A stretch of 64,000 bases of DNA from an uncultured Opitutia bacterium (GTDB taxonomy: Bacteria > Verrucomicrobiota > Verrucomicrobiia > Opitutales > UBA953). The position numbers and the translations under genes were made by a program. The notes beneath the pieces are model-generated. The model did not search any database. It worked only from the letters and a program-made list of their open reading frames with translations, and had not been told where the DNA came from. The stretch is taken from contig CAIOAN010000011.1 of the NCBI GenBank assembly GCA_903855995.1, positions 19,896 through 83,895 on the forward strand, read 5' to 3'. Below, piece after piece: positions 17,469 to 26,544 of this stretch. Position 1 is the first letter of the stretch, and every line of letters starts with the position of its first letter.

Positions 17469-18782
17469 TTAACCAAGTTTCAACGGCCCGGCTTCACTGA
17501 GACTGACGTTGCCGAAGGTCTTCACCTTATGGCCGAAGCCGTGGGCAAGGGCCATCAGGAAGCGGTTGTGCGGCTCCTTGGTGAACTTGAGCGCCCGTCC
17601 CGTCTTGAAGCCGAGGCCACCGCCGATGAGCACCCATGGGATATCCTCGTGGGTGTGGCTGTTCCCCTTCCCGAGCTCATTCGTCCAGACGATGGTGGTG
17701 TTATCCAGCATGCTTCCCTTGCCATTCGGCTCCGGGGTTTCCTGAAGGCGCTTGGCGAGATAGGCGATTTGCTCAGCGAACCAGGTGTTGATTTTGATGA
17801 GCTTCTCCACTGAACCGGTATTGAGGTCGGGGTCGTGCGAGAGCGAGTGATGACCCTCTTCGATCCCGATCCACTTCATGCGGGCACTGCCGACCGAATT
17901 CGTGAACTGGAAGGTCGAGATACGCGCCATGTCATTCTGGAACGCGCTGATAAGCAGTTCGGTCTGGAGGCGGGTGATTTGCGGGATGCTGTCGTTATCC
18001 AGCGGCACGCCGGCGGGCGGCGAGGGCGGGACTTTGACCGCGGCGGCGGACTGGCTCTCCTTGAGGCCGCGCTCGAGCTCGCGCAGCGCGGTGGTGTGCT
18101 GATCGAGCAAAGCCCGGTCATGGGAGTCCACACTGTTGGCCACCTTGGCGACATCGTCCTTCAAACCGTCGAGGACGGAGGCGAGGTTCTCGCCTTCTTT
18201 CATCGAGCCGTAAAGTTTGTCGAAGAGCTCGTAGGGGCTTGAGATAGGCGCGACGGGCTGGTTGGCGCCGGCGTAACTCCAGCGCGTCCAAGGGTCGGCG
18301 CGATTGCCGACAGCCACGCCGATTTCCAGCGAGCCCATGCGCGTCTTGGTTTCCGGCTTCGACTGCAGGTAGTTCCGGATCGTCTGGTCGATGGAAGGTC
18401 CGCTGGCCCAGCCCGCGGGAGCGCCGCCCCCGCCCATGATATTTCCAGGGAATAGCTCGATGCCCGTGAGCAGGCAGCTCATACCGCGCATGTGCCCATC
18501 GCCGTCGCCGCGCACGCGATTATTGACGCCCTTGAGCGTGAGCATGCGATCTTTGAAAGGCTCGAACGGCTTCAGGATGGGCTTGAGCTTGAAATTGGAG
18601 CCTTCTTCTTCGGGCCAGAACGCCGGCGGCACGGTGCCGTTGGGCGAGAACACAAAGATCAGGCGCTGGCGGCGGGCCACGGGCTCAGCGGCGCCGAGTG
18701 AGGTGAGGCCGCCGAGGAGCGGCAGGGCGGCGGCCGAAAGGCCGAGGCGACGGAGGAAATCTCTGCGATGCTGGAGGGACAT
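17469..18782 (-). CDS. DUF1552 domain-containing exported protein
   Basis: A 437-residue protein with an N-terminal twin-arginine-type signal (RRDFLRRLGLSAAALPLLGG, about residues 6-25), so it probably folds before export. The rest matches the DUF1552 family (segments FSPNGTVPPAFWP and WTNELGKGNSHTHEDIPWVLIG), which resembles DUF1501/sulfatase-like proteins. The function is unknown. In planctomycetes, verrucomicrobia and myxobacteria these genes are almost always next to a DUF1592-type cytochrome gene, as here, suggesting an exported redox pair. The upstream partner ends 4 bp before this start. I choose the ATG at 18782 because it begins the Tat signal; the open frame extends upstream into the partner gene. 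Confidence 0.92.
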   Translation of the reverse strand: MSLQHRRDFLRRLGLSAAALPLLGGLTSLGAAEPVARRQRLIFVFSPNGTVPPAFWPEEEGSNFKLKPILKPFEPFKDRMLTLKGVNNRVRGDGDGHMRGMSCLLTGIELFPGNIMGGGGAPAGWASGPSIDQTIRNYLQSKPETKTRMGSLEIGVAVGNRADPWTRWSYAGANQPVAPISSPYELFDKLYGSMKEGENLASVLDGLKDDVAKVANSVDSHDRALLDQHTTALRELERGLKESQSAAAVKVPPSPPAGVPLDNDSIPQITRLQTELLISAFQNDMARISTFQFTNSVGSARMKWIGIEEGHHSLSHDPDLNTGSVEKLIKINTWFAEQIAYLAKRLQETPEPNGKGSMLDNTTIVWTNELGKGNSHTHEDIPWVLIGGGLGFKTGRALKFTKEPHNRFLMALAHGFGHKVKTFGNVSLSEAGPLKLG

Positions 18783-18786
18783 GTTC

Positions 18787-21129
18787 TTAGCGGTTAAGTT
18801 GAGATGGTTGGACCGGGTTGGCGCGCATCGCAGCCACCACGGCGACTTCGACGGCGAGATTGCGCACATGGAAGTTGTCGGCGCGGAAGCCATCGGTGAG
18901 CTGCCCTAGTAACTCGGGAGAGTAGGCGGCGGGCGGCTGCTTGATGAGCGCGTGAAAGAGATTGCGGACAAAGCCGGCCTGCCCGGCCTGGCTTTCCGCG
19001 GCGTGCACGGCGACATCGCGCGCGCCCCGGAGCTTGATGACCGACCCGTCGGCGGCGGTATAGTCGGCGGAGGCATCGACGGGCTTCTTGTTGTCGGTCT
19101 CGCGGACTCGCCCCACGGCGTCGAATCGCTCGAAGCTGAAGCCGAGTGGGTTGATGGTGACGTGACAGGACTGGCAGGCGGGCTTCGCCGTTAGTTCGGT
19201 GACTTTCTCGCGCATGGTAAACGAGGGGTCGAATTTGTCGTCCATGAAGGCGATCGCCATGGGCGGCGGCTTGAGCATCCGGCCGAGAATATTGCGGGTC
19301 ACAAAGACGCCGCGATGAATCGGTGAACTCGACTTTGTGTACGAGAAGGTGGCTAGGACGTAAGGATGCGTCAGCACACCCGCACGCTGCTCGGCATCCA
19401 TCTTCACGGGCTGGAAGCCGGAATTGGTGACAATCTTCTGGCCATAGAACTTCGCCAGGCGATCGTTCATCAGGATGGTGTCGTTAAGCAGCAACTGGCG
19501 ATAGTCTGATTTCTCCGACCAAACCACGCTCTCGGAGAAAAGATCGAGCGATGTGCGCAGATCCATGACGACGCCTTGGTCGAAGCCGGGGTACGCCTTC
19601 TGGTCCTTGGCGATTTCCGAACCTTCCTCGACGTGCAGCCAATGATGCAGGAAATCGCGGAGCTTGGAGCGCGCCCGCGTGTCCTTCATCATGCGTTGAG
19701 CCTGCAGGCGGACCTGTTTTTCGTCATGCAGCGCGCCGGCGGCGGCGGCTTTCAGCAACGCTTCATCGGGTACGGAATCCCAGAGGGCGAGGGCGAGACG
19801 GGAGGCGACAGCGTAATCATCCTGCGGGCCGGCGCCGGGATAGAGGAAGTAAGGCGAGGAAAGCGTAAAGATCAGCGCTCGCTTGGCGGCGACCTCCGGG
19901 GCGACGCCTTCGGCGAAAATCCGCGCAAGGTCAGACTTCTGCAGGTCGGTGAGCGGGCGGCGGTAGGCCATCTGGGCGAAGCGCAGGCAGAAGGCCTTCA
20001 GCTTCTCGCCGCGATCCGCTGCGTCGGCCTTGGTGCCGGCATATTCATAAAGGCGGCCGCCCAGATGGGCCGAGACCTGGAGGGCCCCCTTGGCCATCGC
20101 CTCCGTCCATTCCCGCGAGACCGACACGCCGCGCTCATAGCCGATACTGCTGTCATCCGGGGGCAGCGAAACATCGATCACGTCGACATAACTGGAGAAT
20201 TTCGGCGAGAGGTTCTCGGAAGGAATCACCGTCCAAGCGCCGCCGGGCGGACGCCACTCAAGTTTGATCGCGGCGGTCTTATCCTTATACTTAAAGAACT
20301 CGACCTTCAGCGGGTAGCTCCGGCCGCCGAGCAGAAAGAGGGGCGACTGCGCGGAACGGGAAACCCCCGAGCCGACCCAGAGGTCGATCAACGCGCTCTT
20401 CTCGCTGCCGTTCTCGGGCGCATTGACATACAGACGCGCCCCGTTGGGCGTGGTGATGCGAAAATCATATTCGCCAGAGTCGGGCACCAGGAGTGCCCCC
20501 GTCCAATCGATCTTGAACTGCGCAGTAATCGTACCCTTCTCCGGCGGCTTGGTGCCGTAATCAAAATCAATCACCGGGTCGACGCGGGTGTCGAAGCGGA
20601 CCTCGGGTCGGTCGCGATCCGGCTTAGCGGGATCGCGCTCTGGCCGTTCGCGATAATTACCCGCCAAGCCGCCGGCCACGGTGGTGGCGGTGGTGCGGCG
20701 GAGCGAACCGAGCAGATCGGCGACGCTTTCGCGGTACTGGCGGTCGGTCAGGTGCGCGAGTTCGATGCGGGGCGGATTATTCCGCGCCCGGGCTTCGGCG
20801 GAATAGAATGCCTTGTGGATGTACTCGGCGGAGGCGGCGCACTCGGCGGCCGAGAGCGCCCCCGGATCATCCTCGGGCATTTCCCGGAGAATATACTTCG
20901 CCAGGAACGTCGGCGATTTCTCGCCGACCAACGGCTCGTCGGCCTTGCCGGCGACGCCCTGCCCGACCGGGCCGTGGCAACGCTGGCACTCGGCGCGATA
21001 GACCGCCTCGCCGGTGCGCGGCGCGGCGATATTTTTCTTATAATAGCGCTGGCCCTGACGACCGCCGACCGCAACCGCGACGAGGAGGAGCAGGACTAGG
21101 ACAACCTTGGTGACACGGGCGAAAGACAT
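18787..21129 (-). CDS. DUF1592 domain-containing cytochrome-like protein with PA14 domain
   Basis: A 780-residue membrane-anchored protein of the planctomycete-cytochrome type. It has an N-terminal transmembrane segment (about 6-23), a c-type heme site CQRCH (Cys48, Cys51, His52), a DUF1587-like segment (ELAHLTDRQYRESVADLLG), a PA14-like carbohydrate-binding beta domain (about 190-310), then DUF1592, DUF1588 (with LTHPYVLATFSYTKSSSPIHRGVFV) and DUF1585. The C-terminal part carries a second CxxCH (CQSCH). The reaction is unknown. The architecture suggests an extracytoplasmic dihaem oxidoreductase acting on a sugar or polymer together with the DUF1552 protein encoded 4 bp downstream. The ATG at 21129 precedes the membrane segment. 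Confidence 0.93.
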   Translation of the reverse strand: MSFARVTKVVLVLLLLVAVAVGGRQGQRYYKKNIAAPRTGEAVYRAECQRCHGPVGQGVAGKADEPLVGEKSPTFLAKYILREMPEDDPGALSAAECAASAEYIHKAFYSAEARARNNPPRIELAHLTDRQYRESVADLLGSLRRTTATTVAGGLAGNYRERPERDPAKPDRDRPEVRFDTRVDPVIDFDYGTKPPEKGTITAQFKIDWTGALLVPDSGEYDFRITTPNGARLYVNAPENGSEKSALIDLWVGSGVSRSAQSPLFLLGGRSYPLKVEFFKYKDKTAAIKLEWRPPGGAWTVIPSENLSPKFSSYVDVIDVSLPPDDSSIGYERGVSVSREWTEAMAKGALQVSAHLGGRLYEYAGTKADAADRGEKLKAFCLRFAQMAYRRPLTDLQKSDLARIFAEGVAPEVAAKRALIFTLSSPYFLYPGAGPQDDYAVASRLALALWDSVPDEALLKAAAAGALHDEKQVRLQAQRMMKDTRARSKLRDFLHHWLHVEEGSEIAKDQKAYPGFDQGVVMDLRTSLDLFSESVVWSEKSDYRQLLLNDTILMNDRLAKFYGQKIVTNSGFQPVKMDAEQRAGVLTHPYVLATFSYTKSSSPIHRGVFVTRNILGRMLKPPPMAIAFMDDKFDPSFTMREKVTELTAKPACQSCHVTINPLGFSFERFDAVGRVRETDNKKPVDASADYTAADGSVIKLRGARDVAVHAAESQAGQAGFVRNLFHALIKQPPAAYSPELLGQLTDGFRADNFHVRNLAVEVAVVAAMRANPVQPSQLNR

Positions 21130-21165
21130 GCAGGGTAAGACCCCCACCATCACCCCTTAGTTCCT

Positions 21166-21846
21166 CTAAATCAAGCCAGCCTCCCCGAAACTGAACCATC
21201 CTTTGCCGGCTGGGTCCGATTCGGGACGGCCGACCACCACATGGTCCAGCAACTCTACCCCGACCACCCGGCCGGCCTCGGCCAGCTGGCGGGTCACGGC
21301 CCGATCCGCCGGGCTAGGGGTCGGGTCGCCGCTCGGATGATTATGGGCCACAATGGCGGCCGAGGCGGCGTGCTTGAGGGCCTGGCGAAAGACCTCACGG
21401 GGATGCAGCAACGAACTGGTCGCCGTCCCGGAGCTCACCTCATGGAGCGCCAAGAGCCGGTTGCGACGATTGAGACACAGCACCCAGCACTTCTCGACCG
21501 ACAAGCCGGCGGCAAAGGGCTCGAGGCGCGCCCAGACCTTGGCGGGCGCATCCAACTTTTCGCCAGGATCGTGGGCGCGCTCGCGAATCCGCCGGGCCAG
21601 CTCCATCGCCGCAGCGAGTTCCGCCGCCTTCGCCGGCCCAAGGCCATGCACCCGCCCGAAGTCATGGGTATCCCAGGTCGCGAGCGCCGCCAGCGTGCCT
21701 GACTCCGCGAGCAAGGCCGCGGCCACGTGCGGCGCGGGCGCGCCCTTCGTCCCCGTCCCGATCAACAACTCAATCAACTCGGCATCCAGCAAGGCCCTTG
21801 GGCCCAGCCGAACAAGACGCTCGCGGGGACGATCTTCAGAAATCAT
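21166..21846 (-). CDS. radC: RadC family JAB/MPN-domain protein
   Basis: A 226-residue protein with an N-terminal helix-hairpin-helix region (about 10-85) and a C-terminal JAMM metalloprotease-like domain. The metal motif is HNHPSGDPTPSPAD (His168, His170, Asp181). RadC was once linked to DNA repair, but its reaction is not established. The length is typical of the family. It stands between the DUF1592 gene and a carbonic anhydrase gene on the same strand, with 36-43 bp spacers, and is not part of a mobile element here. Confidence 0.93.
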   Translation of the reverse strand: MISEDRPRERLVRLGPRALLDAELIELLIGTGTKGAPAPHVAAALLAESGTLAALATWDTHDFGRVHGLGPAKAAELAAAMELARRIRERAHDPGEKLDAPAKVWARLEPFAAGLSVEKCWVLCLNRRNRLLALHEVSSGTATSSLLHPREVFRQALKHAASAAIVAHNHPSGDPTPSPADRAVTRQLAEAGRVVGVELLDHVVVGRPESDPAGKGWFSFGEAGLI

Positions 21847-21889
21847 CCCGCGAGATTGCCGCGCTCAGCCGGGGGCTCAAGGCGACCTA

Positions 21890-22552
21890 TCACCCAGCAA
21901 GACCACCCAGTTTGCGGTAGCGTGCGAGCACCTTCCCATAAGCCGGCGTCAAGGCCTCCAGGGACGAGACGTTCAAGCCGAGGTCCTTGAGCAGGCCGTC
22001 CCGTAAGCCGTAGATCCAGGAATGGACTTCGACTTGCTGACCGCGCGCCCAAGCATCTTGCATCACCGTCGAGTGGCATACGTTGGCGGCCTGCTCGATC
22101 ACATTGAGTTCGCAAAGCGTGTCCAGTTTGGCCGGACCCAGCACGGATTCCACGGCTAGCGCGTGCTTATGATGCACATCGCGCACATGCCGTAGCCAGT
22201 TGTCGACGAGGCCCACCTTACGCCGTTCGAGCGAAGCCTGCACTCCGCCGCAGCCGTAATGACCGCAGACGATGACATGCTCTACCTTGAGCACATCGAC
22301 GGCGTATTGCAGCACCGAGAGGCAGTTGAGGTCGGAGTGCACGACGACATTGGCGACATTGCGGTGCACGAAGAGCTCACCGGGAAGCAAGCCGACGATT
22401 TCGTTCGCCGGCACCCGGCTGTCGGAACAGCCGATCCAGAGATAACGGGGAGACTGCTGCTTGGAGAGGGTCTCGAAAAAAGAAGGGTCCTTAAGCCGCA
22501 CGCCTTCCGACCATTCACGATTTTTTTCGAACAAGTTTTCGGCGGCGGACAT
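21890..22552 (-). CDS. Beta-class carbonic anhydrase
   Basis: A 220-residue zinc enzyme that interconverts CO2 and bicarbonate in the cytosol. The zinc ligands and catalytic dyad are in their usual places: Cys42 with Asp44-Arg46 (CSDSRVPANE), His98 and Cys101 (GHYGCGG). The HRNVANVV segment is also present. Length and motifs match the common bacterial type. It may supply bicarbonate for carboxylations. No transporter gene is adjacent. The divergent DUF486 gene starts 66 bp away, so the two promoters share that gap. Confidence 0.95.
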   Translation of the reverse strand: MSAAENLFEKNREWSEGVRLKDPSFFETLSKQQSPRYLWIGCSDSRVPANEIVGLLPGELFVHRNVANVVVHSDLNCLSVLQYAVDVLKVEHVIVCGHYGCGGVQASLERRKVGLVDNWLRHVRDVHHKHALAVESVLGPAKLDTLCELNVIEQAANVCHSTVMQDAWARGQQVEVHSWIYGLRDGLLKDLGLNVSSLEALTPAYGKVLARYRKLGGLAG

Positions 22553-22618
22553 CGAAGCGGTCAGATTGTGGAATATCTTGTGAGAGCAAGAGAATTAGGG
22601 AAGGCATCTGCAGTCATC

Positions 22619-22987
22619 ATGGAACCCTCTCTGTTTCGCCCCGCCCTACTGACCGTGGGCCTGCTCACCGTCTCCAATCTGTTCATGATGTTCGCTTGGT
22701 ACAGCCACCTGCGCACGATGAAGGACAGCCCGTGGTGGATCGCCGCCTTGGCGAGCTGGGTCATCGCGCTCGCAGAGTATCTCGTCATGGTCCCAGCCAA
22801 TCGCATCGGGCACGCCGGCGGCCTCTCCGGCGCCCAGCTCAAGGTTATCCAAGAATGCATTACACTCATCCTCTTCGTGCCCTTCATGATCTTTTTCCTC
22901 GGGGAGAAATGGAAAATTGACTACTTATGGGCGTTTTTCTGCCTCGTAGGGGCGGCCTTCTTCATCTTCCGCCCCGACAAGGGTTGA
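22619..22987 (+). CDS. DUF486 (DMT-like) small membrane protein
   Basis: A 122-residue protein with four predicted transmembrane helices (about residues 8-26, 38-57, 80-97 and 102-118). It matches the DUF486 group of the drug/metabolite transporter superfamily, with the typical FAWYSHLRTM, ALAEYLVMVPANRIGH and LKVIQECITL segments. Such four-helix proteins act as dimers or have unknown substrates. The ATG at 22619 precedes the first helix; an open frame continues upstream across the carbonic anhydrase gene but has no membrane character. Confidence 0.9.
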   Translation: MEPSLFRPALLTVGLLTVSNLFMMFAWYSHLRTMKDSPWWIAALASWVIALAEYLVMVPANRIGHAGGLSGAQLKVIQECITLILFVPFMIFFLGEKWKIDYLWAFFCLVGAAFFIFRPDKG

Positions 22988-23022
22988 AACTCCGCCGCTC
23001 TGGTGGTGTATTATAGGTCATC

Positions 23023-23532
23023 ATGAAGCTCCCCACCCTGGCCCTCGCCTTCCTTACGGCGTCCCTCGCCGCCGCCACGTCCTCCAATAAATCGACGAAC
23101 GGCAACCAACCGACGAGCAGCAACGCAACTGTGCAGGTCGACGGCTCCGCCACCGCTAGCAAGAAGAACTCCAAGAAGGATGCGGCAGCAGCGCCGGCCG
23201 ACCCAGTCTCTCTCGTGGCCGCGAGCGTCGATGCCGCCACGCAGATCGCCATGGAAGCCGCCAAGGCCGCCCAGGCCGAAGCGGATAAGCTTGCCGCCAT
23301 CGGCACCGACAAGGCCGCCGCTCCGGCCGTTGACCCGAAGTTGGCCGCCGCCGCCGTCACGGGCGCCGCCGCCGTCGCCAAGGAAGTGAAGAAGGCGAAG
23401 AAAGAGTCCGATGCGGATAACGCCGCCGCCGCCGACAAGAAGCCAGCTCCGGCCGCTGACAGCAACGACGCCGCGCCGGCCGCCAAGCCCACGCCGAAAA
23501 GCAAGAAGTCCACGAAAGACGCCGCCCAATAA
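23023..23532 (+). CDS. Low-complexity Ala/Lys-rich secreted protein
   Basis: A 169-residue protein with a clean signal peptide (residues 1-18, ending SLAAA). The remainder is made almost only of Ala, Lys, Asp, Pro and Ser and includes helical heptad-like stretches such as MEAAKAAQAEADKLAAI. No enzyme motif is present. Composition suggests a disordered or coiled-coil envelope protein, possibly binding polyanions. It is followed by a clear terminator, so it is probably a true gene with its own transcript. Homology cannot be judged from such composition. Confidence 0.7.
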   Translation: MKLPTLALAFLTASLAAATSSNKSTNGNQPTSSNATVQVDGSATASKKNSKKDAAAAPADPVSLVAASVDAATQIAMEAAKAAQAEADKLAAIGTDKAAAPAVDPKLAAAAVTGAAAVAKEVKKAKKESDADNAAAADKKPAPAADSNDAAPAAKPTPKSKKSTKDAAQ

Positions 23533-23549
23533 GCGACGGCAACGCCCAG

Positions 23550-23572
23550 AGCCCCTTCATTGGGGCTTTTTT
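23550..23572 (+). terminator. Rho-independent terminator
   Basis: AGCCCC / GGGGCT stem with a 6-base loop, followed by six T, 18 bp after the Ala/Lys-rich protein gene. Confidence 0.85.
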
Positions 23573-23641
23573 GTGCCCCGATGAAATCTGCCCCAGGGGT
23601 TGAAACCTTTGAGCCCAGTGGCTGTATGAGAATTACCCCTC

Positions 23642-23857
23642 ATGTATAAGTCCCTACTTCTCTTGGCGCTTTGCAGCGGCCTAGCCCAAGCCGCCGAACC
23701 AGCGCCCGCCAAGGACGCGCCGGCGGCCCCGGCCATCAAACCCTTCTTCGATCCCGCCGCGCCCGGCCCGACGGTCGACCCTACGAAGGATGTCCCGCCT
23801 CCGGTGATTCCGACGCCCTCAGCCCTTCCCCCGGAAAAGAAGAAAAAGAAGAAGTAA
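23642..23857 (+). CDS. Small secreted Pro/Ala-rich protein with poly-lysine tail
   Basis: A 71-residue protein beginning with a good signal peptide (residues 1-17, ending AQAA). The mature part (about 54 residues) is Pro/Ala-rich and ends in six consecutive lysines. No known domain. The short ATG-started frame, the signal peptide, and terminators on both sides support a real gene. A cationic tail on a secreted peptide could bind cell wall, lipopolysaccharide or nucleic acid; this is only a guess. Confidence 0.65.
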   Translation: MYKSLLLLALCSGLAQAAEPAPAKDAPAAPAIKPFFDPAAPGPTVDPTKDVPPPVIPTPSALPPEKKKKKK

Positions 23858-23875
23858 GTTTCCCGCCCCTTAAAC

Positions 23876-23912
23876 AAAAGACCCTGGCGCTCGCGAGAGC
23901 CCAGGGTCTTTT
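23876..23912. terminator. Bidirectional terminator between convergent genes
   Basis: Inverted repeat AAAAGACCCTGG / CCAGGGTCTTTT with a 13-base loop. It gives a T run on both strands, between the small secreted protein gene and ftsK. Confidence 0.88.
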
Positions 23913-23932
23913 GTTATCAGCCAATCGCGAGG

Positions 23933-26542
23933 TCAGTCGACCAGAACTTCACGGGGGCTCGAACCGTTCTCGGGTCCGACATAACCCTTGTCGTGGAGAA
24001 TATCCATGATGCGGGCGGCGCGGTTATAGCCAAGCTTGAGGCGACGCTGCAGCAACGAGACTGAAGCGCGGCGCGTCTCCTTGATGATGGCCCAGCTTTG
24101 CGCGACGAGCGGATCTTCGCCGTCCTCGCCTTCTTCGGCGTCGTCGCCGCCTTCGGCTCCTTCCTTGATGGCGTTGACGACATCCTGGGCAAATTCGGGC
24201 TTCCCGTTCTTCTCAGCGAGAAACTCGACGATGGCGGAAACTTCCTGCTCGCCCACGAACGCCCCTTGCACGCGATTGAGCGAAGCGCTGCCCGGAGGCA
24301 CGAAGAGCATGTCACCCCGGCCGACGAGGGTCTCGGCGCCACCGCGGTCCAGGATGGTGCGAGAGTCGATCTGCGAAGAGACCTTGAAGCCGATGCGGGT
24401 CGGCAGGTTGGCCTTGATCAGGCCGGTGATGACGTCGGTCGAAGGACGCTGGGTGGCGAGGACGAGGTGAATACCTGCGGCACGGGCCAGCTGGGCGATG
24501 CGGGCGATCGAAGTCTCGATCTCTTGGGCGGCGACCATCATCAAGTCCGCCATCTCGTCGATGATACAGACGATGTAGGGGAGCTTCTCTTTCGGGATCT
24601 GCACGCCGTCGTCGATGATCTCTTCGGCGGCTTCGGCGGCGGCGACCTGCTCGGCGGGGCTGAGCTGGAGTTCCTCCTGCTTCGGGGCGCCGGCTTCCTT
24701 GGTGATCTTGGCGTTGAAGCCGTTGATGTTCTTCACGCCGCACTTCGCGAAAATCTTATAACGGCGCTGCATCTCGGCGATCAGCCACTTCAACGCCGCG
24801 GGCACGCGCTTCGGGTCGGTCTCGACCGGGATGAGCAGATGCGGGAGGCTGTTGAAAATCTGCAGTTCGACCATCTTCGGGTCGACCATGATGAAACGGA
24901 GGTCGTCCGGCGTGCAGCGATAAAGCAGGGAGACGATGATGGCGTTGATGCAGACCGACTTGCCCTGGCCAGTCGCACCGGCGATGAGACAGTGCGGCAT
25001 CTTCGCGAGATCCTGGATGACTGGCTTGTTGGTGACACTGTCGACGCCGAGGACGACCGGGAGCTCCATCGTGGACTCCGCCCACGCCTTGGATTCGATG
25101 ATCTCACGCAGGAGGACATCCTTACGGGTCTTGTTCGGAATCTCGATGCCCACAGTACCCTTGCCCGGCACGGGGGCGAGGATGCGGACGGCCTCGGCCT
25201 CGAGGTTCATCGCGATATTATTGGAAAGATTGGCGATGCGTTCGACGCGCACACCCGGGGCGGGCTTGATCTCGTAGCGCGTGATCGAGGGTCCCTGTTG
25301 GATGCCCACGTCGACGCCGTTAGCCGGGTCGACCGGAATGCAATCCACCTTGAACTGCTTGAGCGTCTCGATGAGGTCCGACGCGCGCTTGCGGAAATCC
25401 TCAGGCACGACGGCCCCGGTAGACTTTGGCTCATTCAGCATCCCGACGGCCGGGAAGACGTAATCTCCACGGCGCTTTAAAATCTGTCCCGCCGAGGCCC
25501 GCTCGATCTTATCAGGCTTCACGACAAGCACCTTGCCGGCATTCGGACCGAGCGGCTCCGGCGCCTTACGCACGGGCTTGGCCTCCGGCTCCACTTCTTC
25601 TTCATCCTCGTCGACGACCTTCGTCTTGGCCTTCTCGGGCTTCTTATCCTTCACATCCTTGGCGTCGGACGAAATAGTGACATTGTCGGACTCGACGAGG
25701 TCGGGACCTTCTTTCTCCGTCTCCTCGGGGCCTTCGTGAGGGATATCGACGACGGGAATAGACTTCGATGGCGCCTTGGCCGTGGAAGCGGGCTGGGGCA
25801 CCGTGATCTGGGCACCCACGACTTCCATCTGCTTGCGACGCAGCTCGGAGGCGAGGGCGGCCTTGCGGCGCTGTTCCTCCGCGGCGGCGAGGGCGGCGGC
25901 TTTGCGACCCGCGTTCCAAGCCCCAAAGCTGTCGCGCAATTCCGCGATCCAAGAAGCGAGCGTGGCCTTGGGATCGTCGGCGAGAGCGCCGAGCAAGCAG
26001 AAGCCGTAGGGGAAGACCAGGATCCAAGTACCGTAATCACCGAGCACGGGCTGACAAACCGAGCCAAAGAGGAAACCTCCCAAGACGCCGCCCGGCCCGC
26101 GCGGATCGAAGGCGACCGTGACGCGCGTCGGCCCGAGCCAGAGCGTGAGAATCGGCGCAAAGAACAAGACGCAGGCCGCCATCAACGCCACCTTGGTCGG
26201 CCACAGCGTGTGGGCGCGCTGGTTGAGCGCGAACCACGCCGCCGCGAACAGGAAGAACGGAATCAGGAAGGCGGCGTATCCGAAGAGACTGAAGAGCACC
26301 ACGGCGACCGTGGCGCCGAAAGCGCCGCAAGGATTAGATTCGTGGGCGGCATTGGAATCGGCCGGCAGGCTGAACGTACGCTCGAGCCATTGCGGCAGCA
26401 TGTTGGTGTCGTTGCTCCCGTGGAAGAGCATGGCGACGAGCAGGAACGCGCCCAGCAAGCTGAGCACGACGGCGAGGATGGGTCGGCTCTCGCTGGCCGG
26501 GCGGGCGAGCGTAGCGGAGCGTTTGCGGGCGGGAGCGGGCAT
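23933..26542 (-). CDS. ftsK: DNA translocase FtsK
   Basis: An 869-residue septal DNA pump that clears chromosome ends and activates XerCD at dif. The N-terminal membrane domain has four transmembrane segments (within about 20-190). A charged linker rich in Lys/Glu/Pro (about 215-340) follows, then the RecA-like motor with Walker A GATGQGKS and Walker B IVCIIDEMADLMM, and finally the gamma winged-helix domain (about 800-869, SVSLLQRRLKLGYNRAARIMD), which reads KOPS sites. All parts are present, so it is complete. The HAD-type gene lies 2 bp upstream, indicating cotranscription. Confidence 0.96.
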   Translation of the reverse strand: MPAPARKRSATLARPASESRPILAVVLSLLGAFLLVAMLFHGSNDTNMLPQWLERTFSLPADSNAAHESNPCGAFGATVAVVLFSLFGYAAFLIPFFLFAAAWFALNQRAHTLWPTKVALMAACVLFFAPILTLWLGPTRVTVAFDPRGPGGVLGGFLFGSVCQPVLGDYGTWILVFPYGFCLLGALADDPKATLASWIAELRDSFGAWNAGRKAAALAAAEEQRRKAALASELRRKQMEVVGAQITVPQPASTAKAPSKSIPVVDIPHEGPEETEKEGPDLVESDNVTISSDAKDVKDKKPEKAKTKVVDEDEEEVEPEAKPVRKAPEPLGPNAGKVLVVKPDKIERASAGQILKRRGDYVFPAVGMLNEPKSTGAVVPEDFRKRASDLIETLKQFKVDCIPVDPANGVDVGIQQGPSITRYEIKPAPGVRVERIANLSNNIAMNLEAEAVRILAPVPGKGTVGIEIPNKTRKDVLLREIIESKAWAESTMELPVVLGVDSVTNKPVIQDLAKMPHCLIAGATGQGKSVCINAIIVSLLYRCTPDDLRFIMVDPKMVELQIFNSLPHLLIPVETDPKRVPAALKWLIAEMQRRYKIFAKCGVKNINGFNAKITKEAGAPKQEELQLSPAEQVAAAEAAEEIIDDGVQIPKEKLPYIVCIIDEMADLMMVAAQEIETSIARIAQLARAAGIHLVLATQRPSTDVITGLIKANLPTRIGFKVSSQIDSRTILDRGGAETLVGRGDMLFVPPGSASLNRVQGAFVGEQEVSAIVEFLAEKNGKPEFAQDVVNAIKEGAEGGDDAEEGEDGEDPLVAQSWAIIKETRRASVSLLQRRLKLGYNRAARIMDILHDKGYVGPENGSSPREVLVD

Positions 26543-26544
26543 GA

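Noticed and set aside
19576..21099. Long open frame (about 507 codons) on the + strand opposite the DUF1592 gene
   Set aside because: It lies wholly antisense to a clearly recognised gene; the high GC content makes long antisense frames common, and the product has no family motifs.
24098..25480. Open frame of 460 codons opposite ftsK
   Set aside because: Antisense shadow; ftsK has all its domains in the minus strand.
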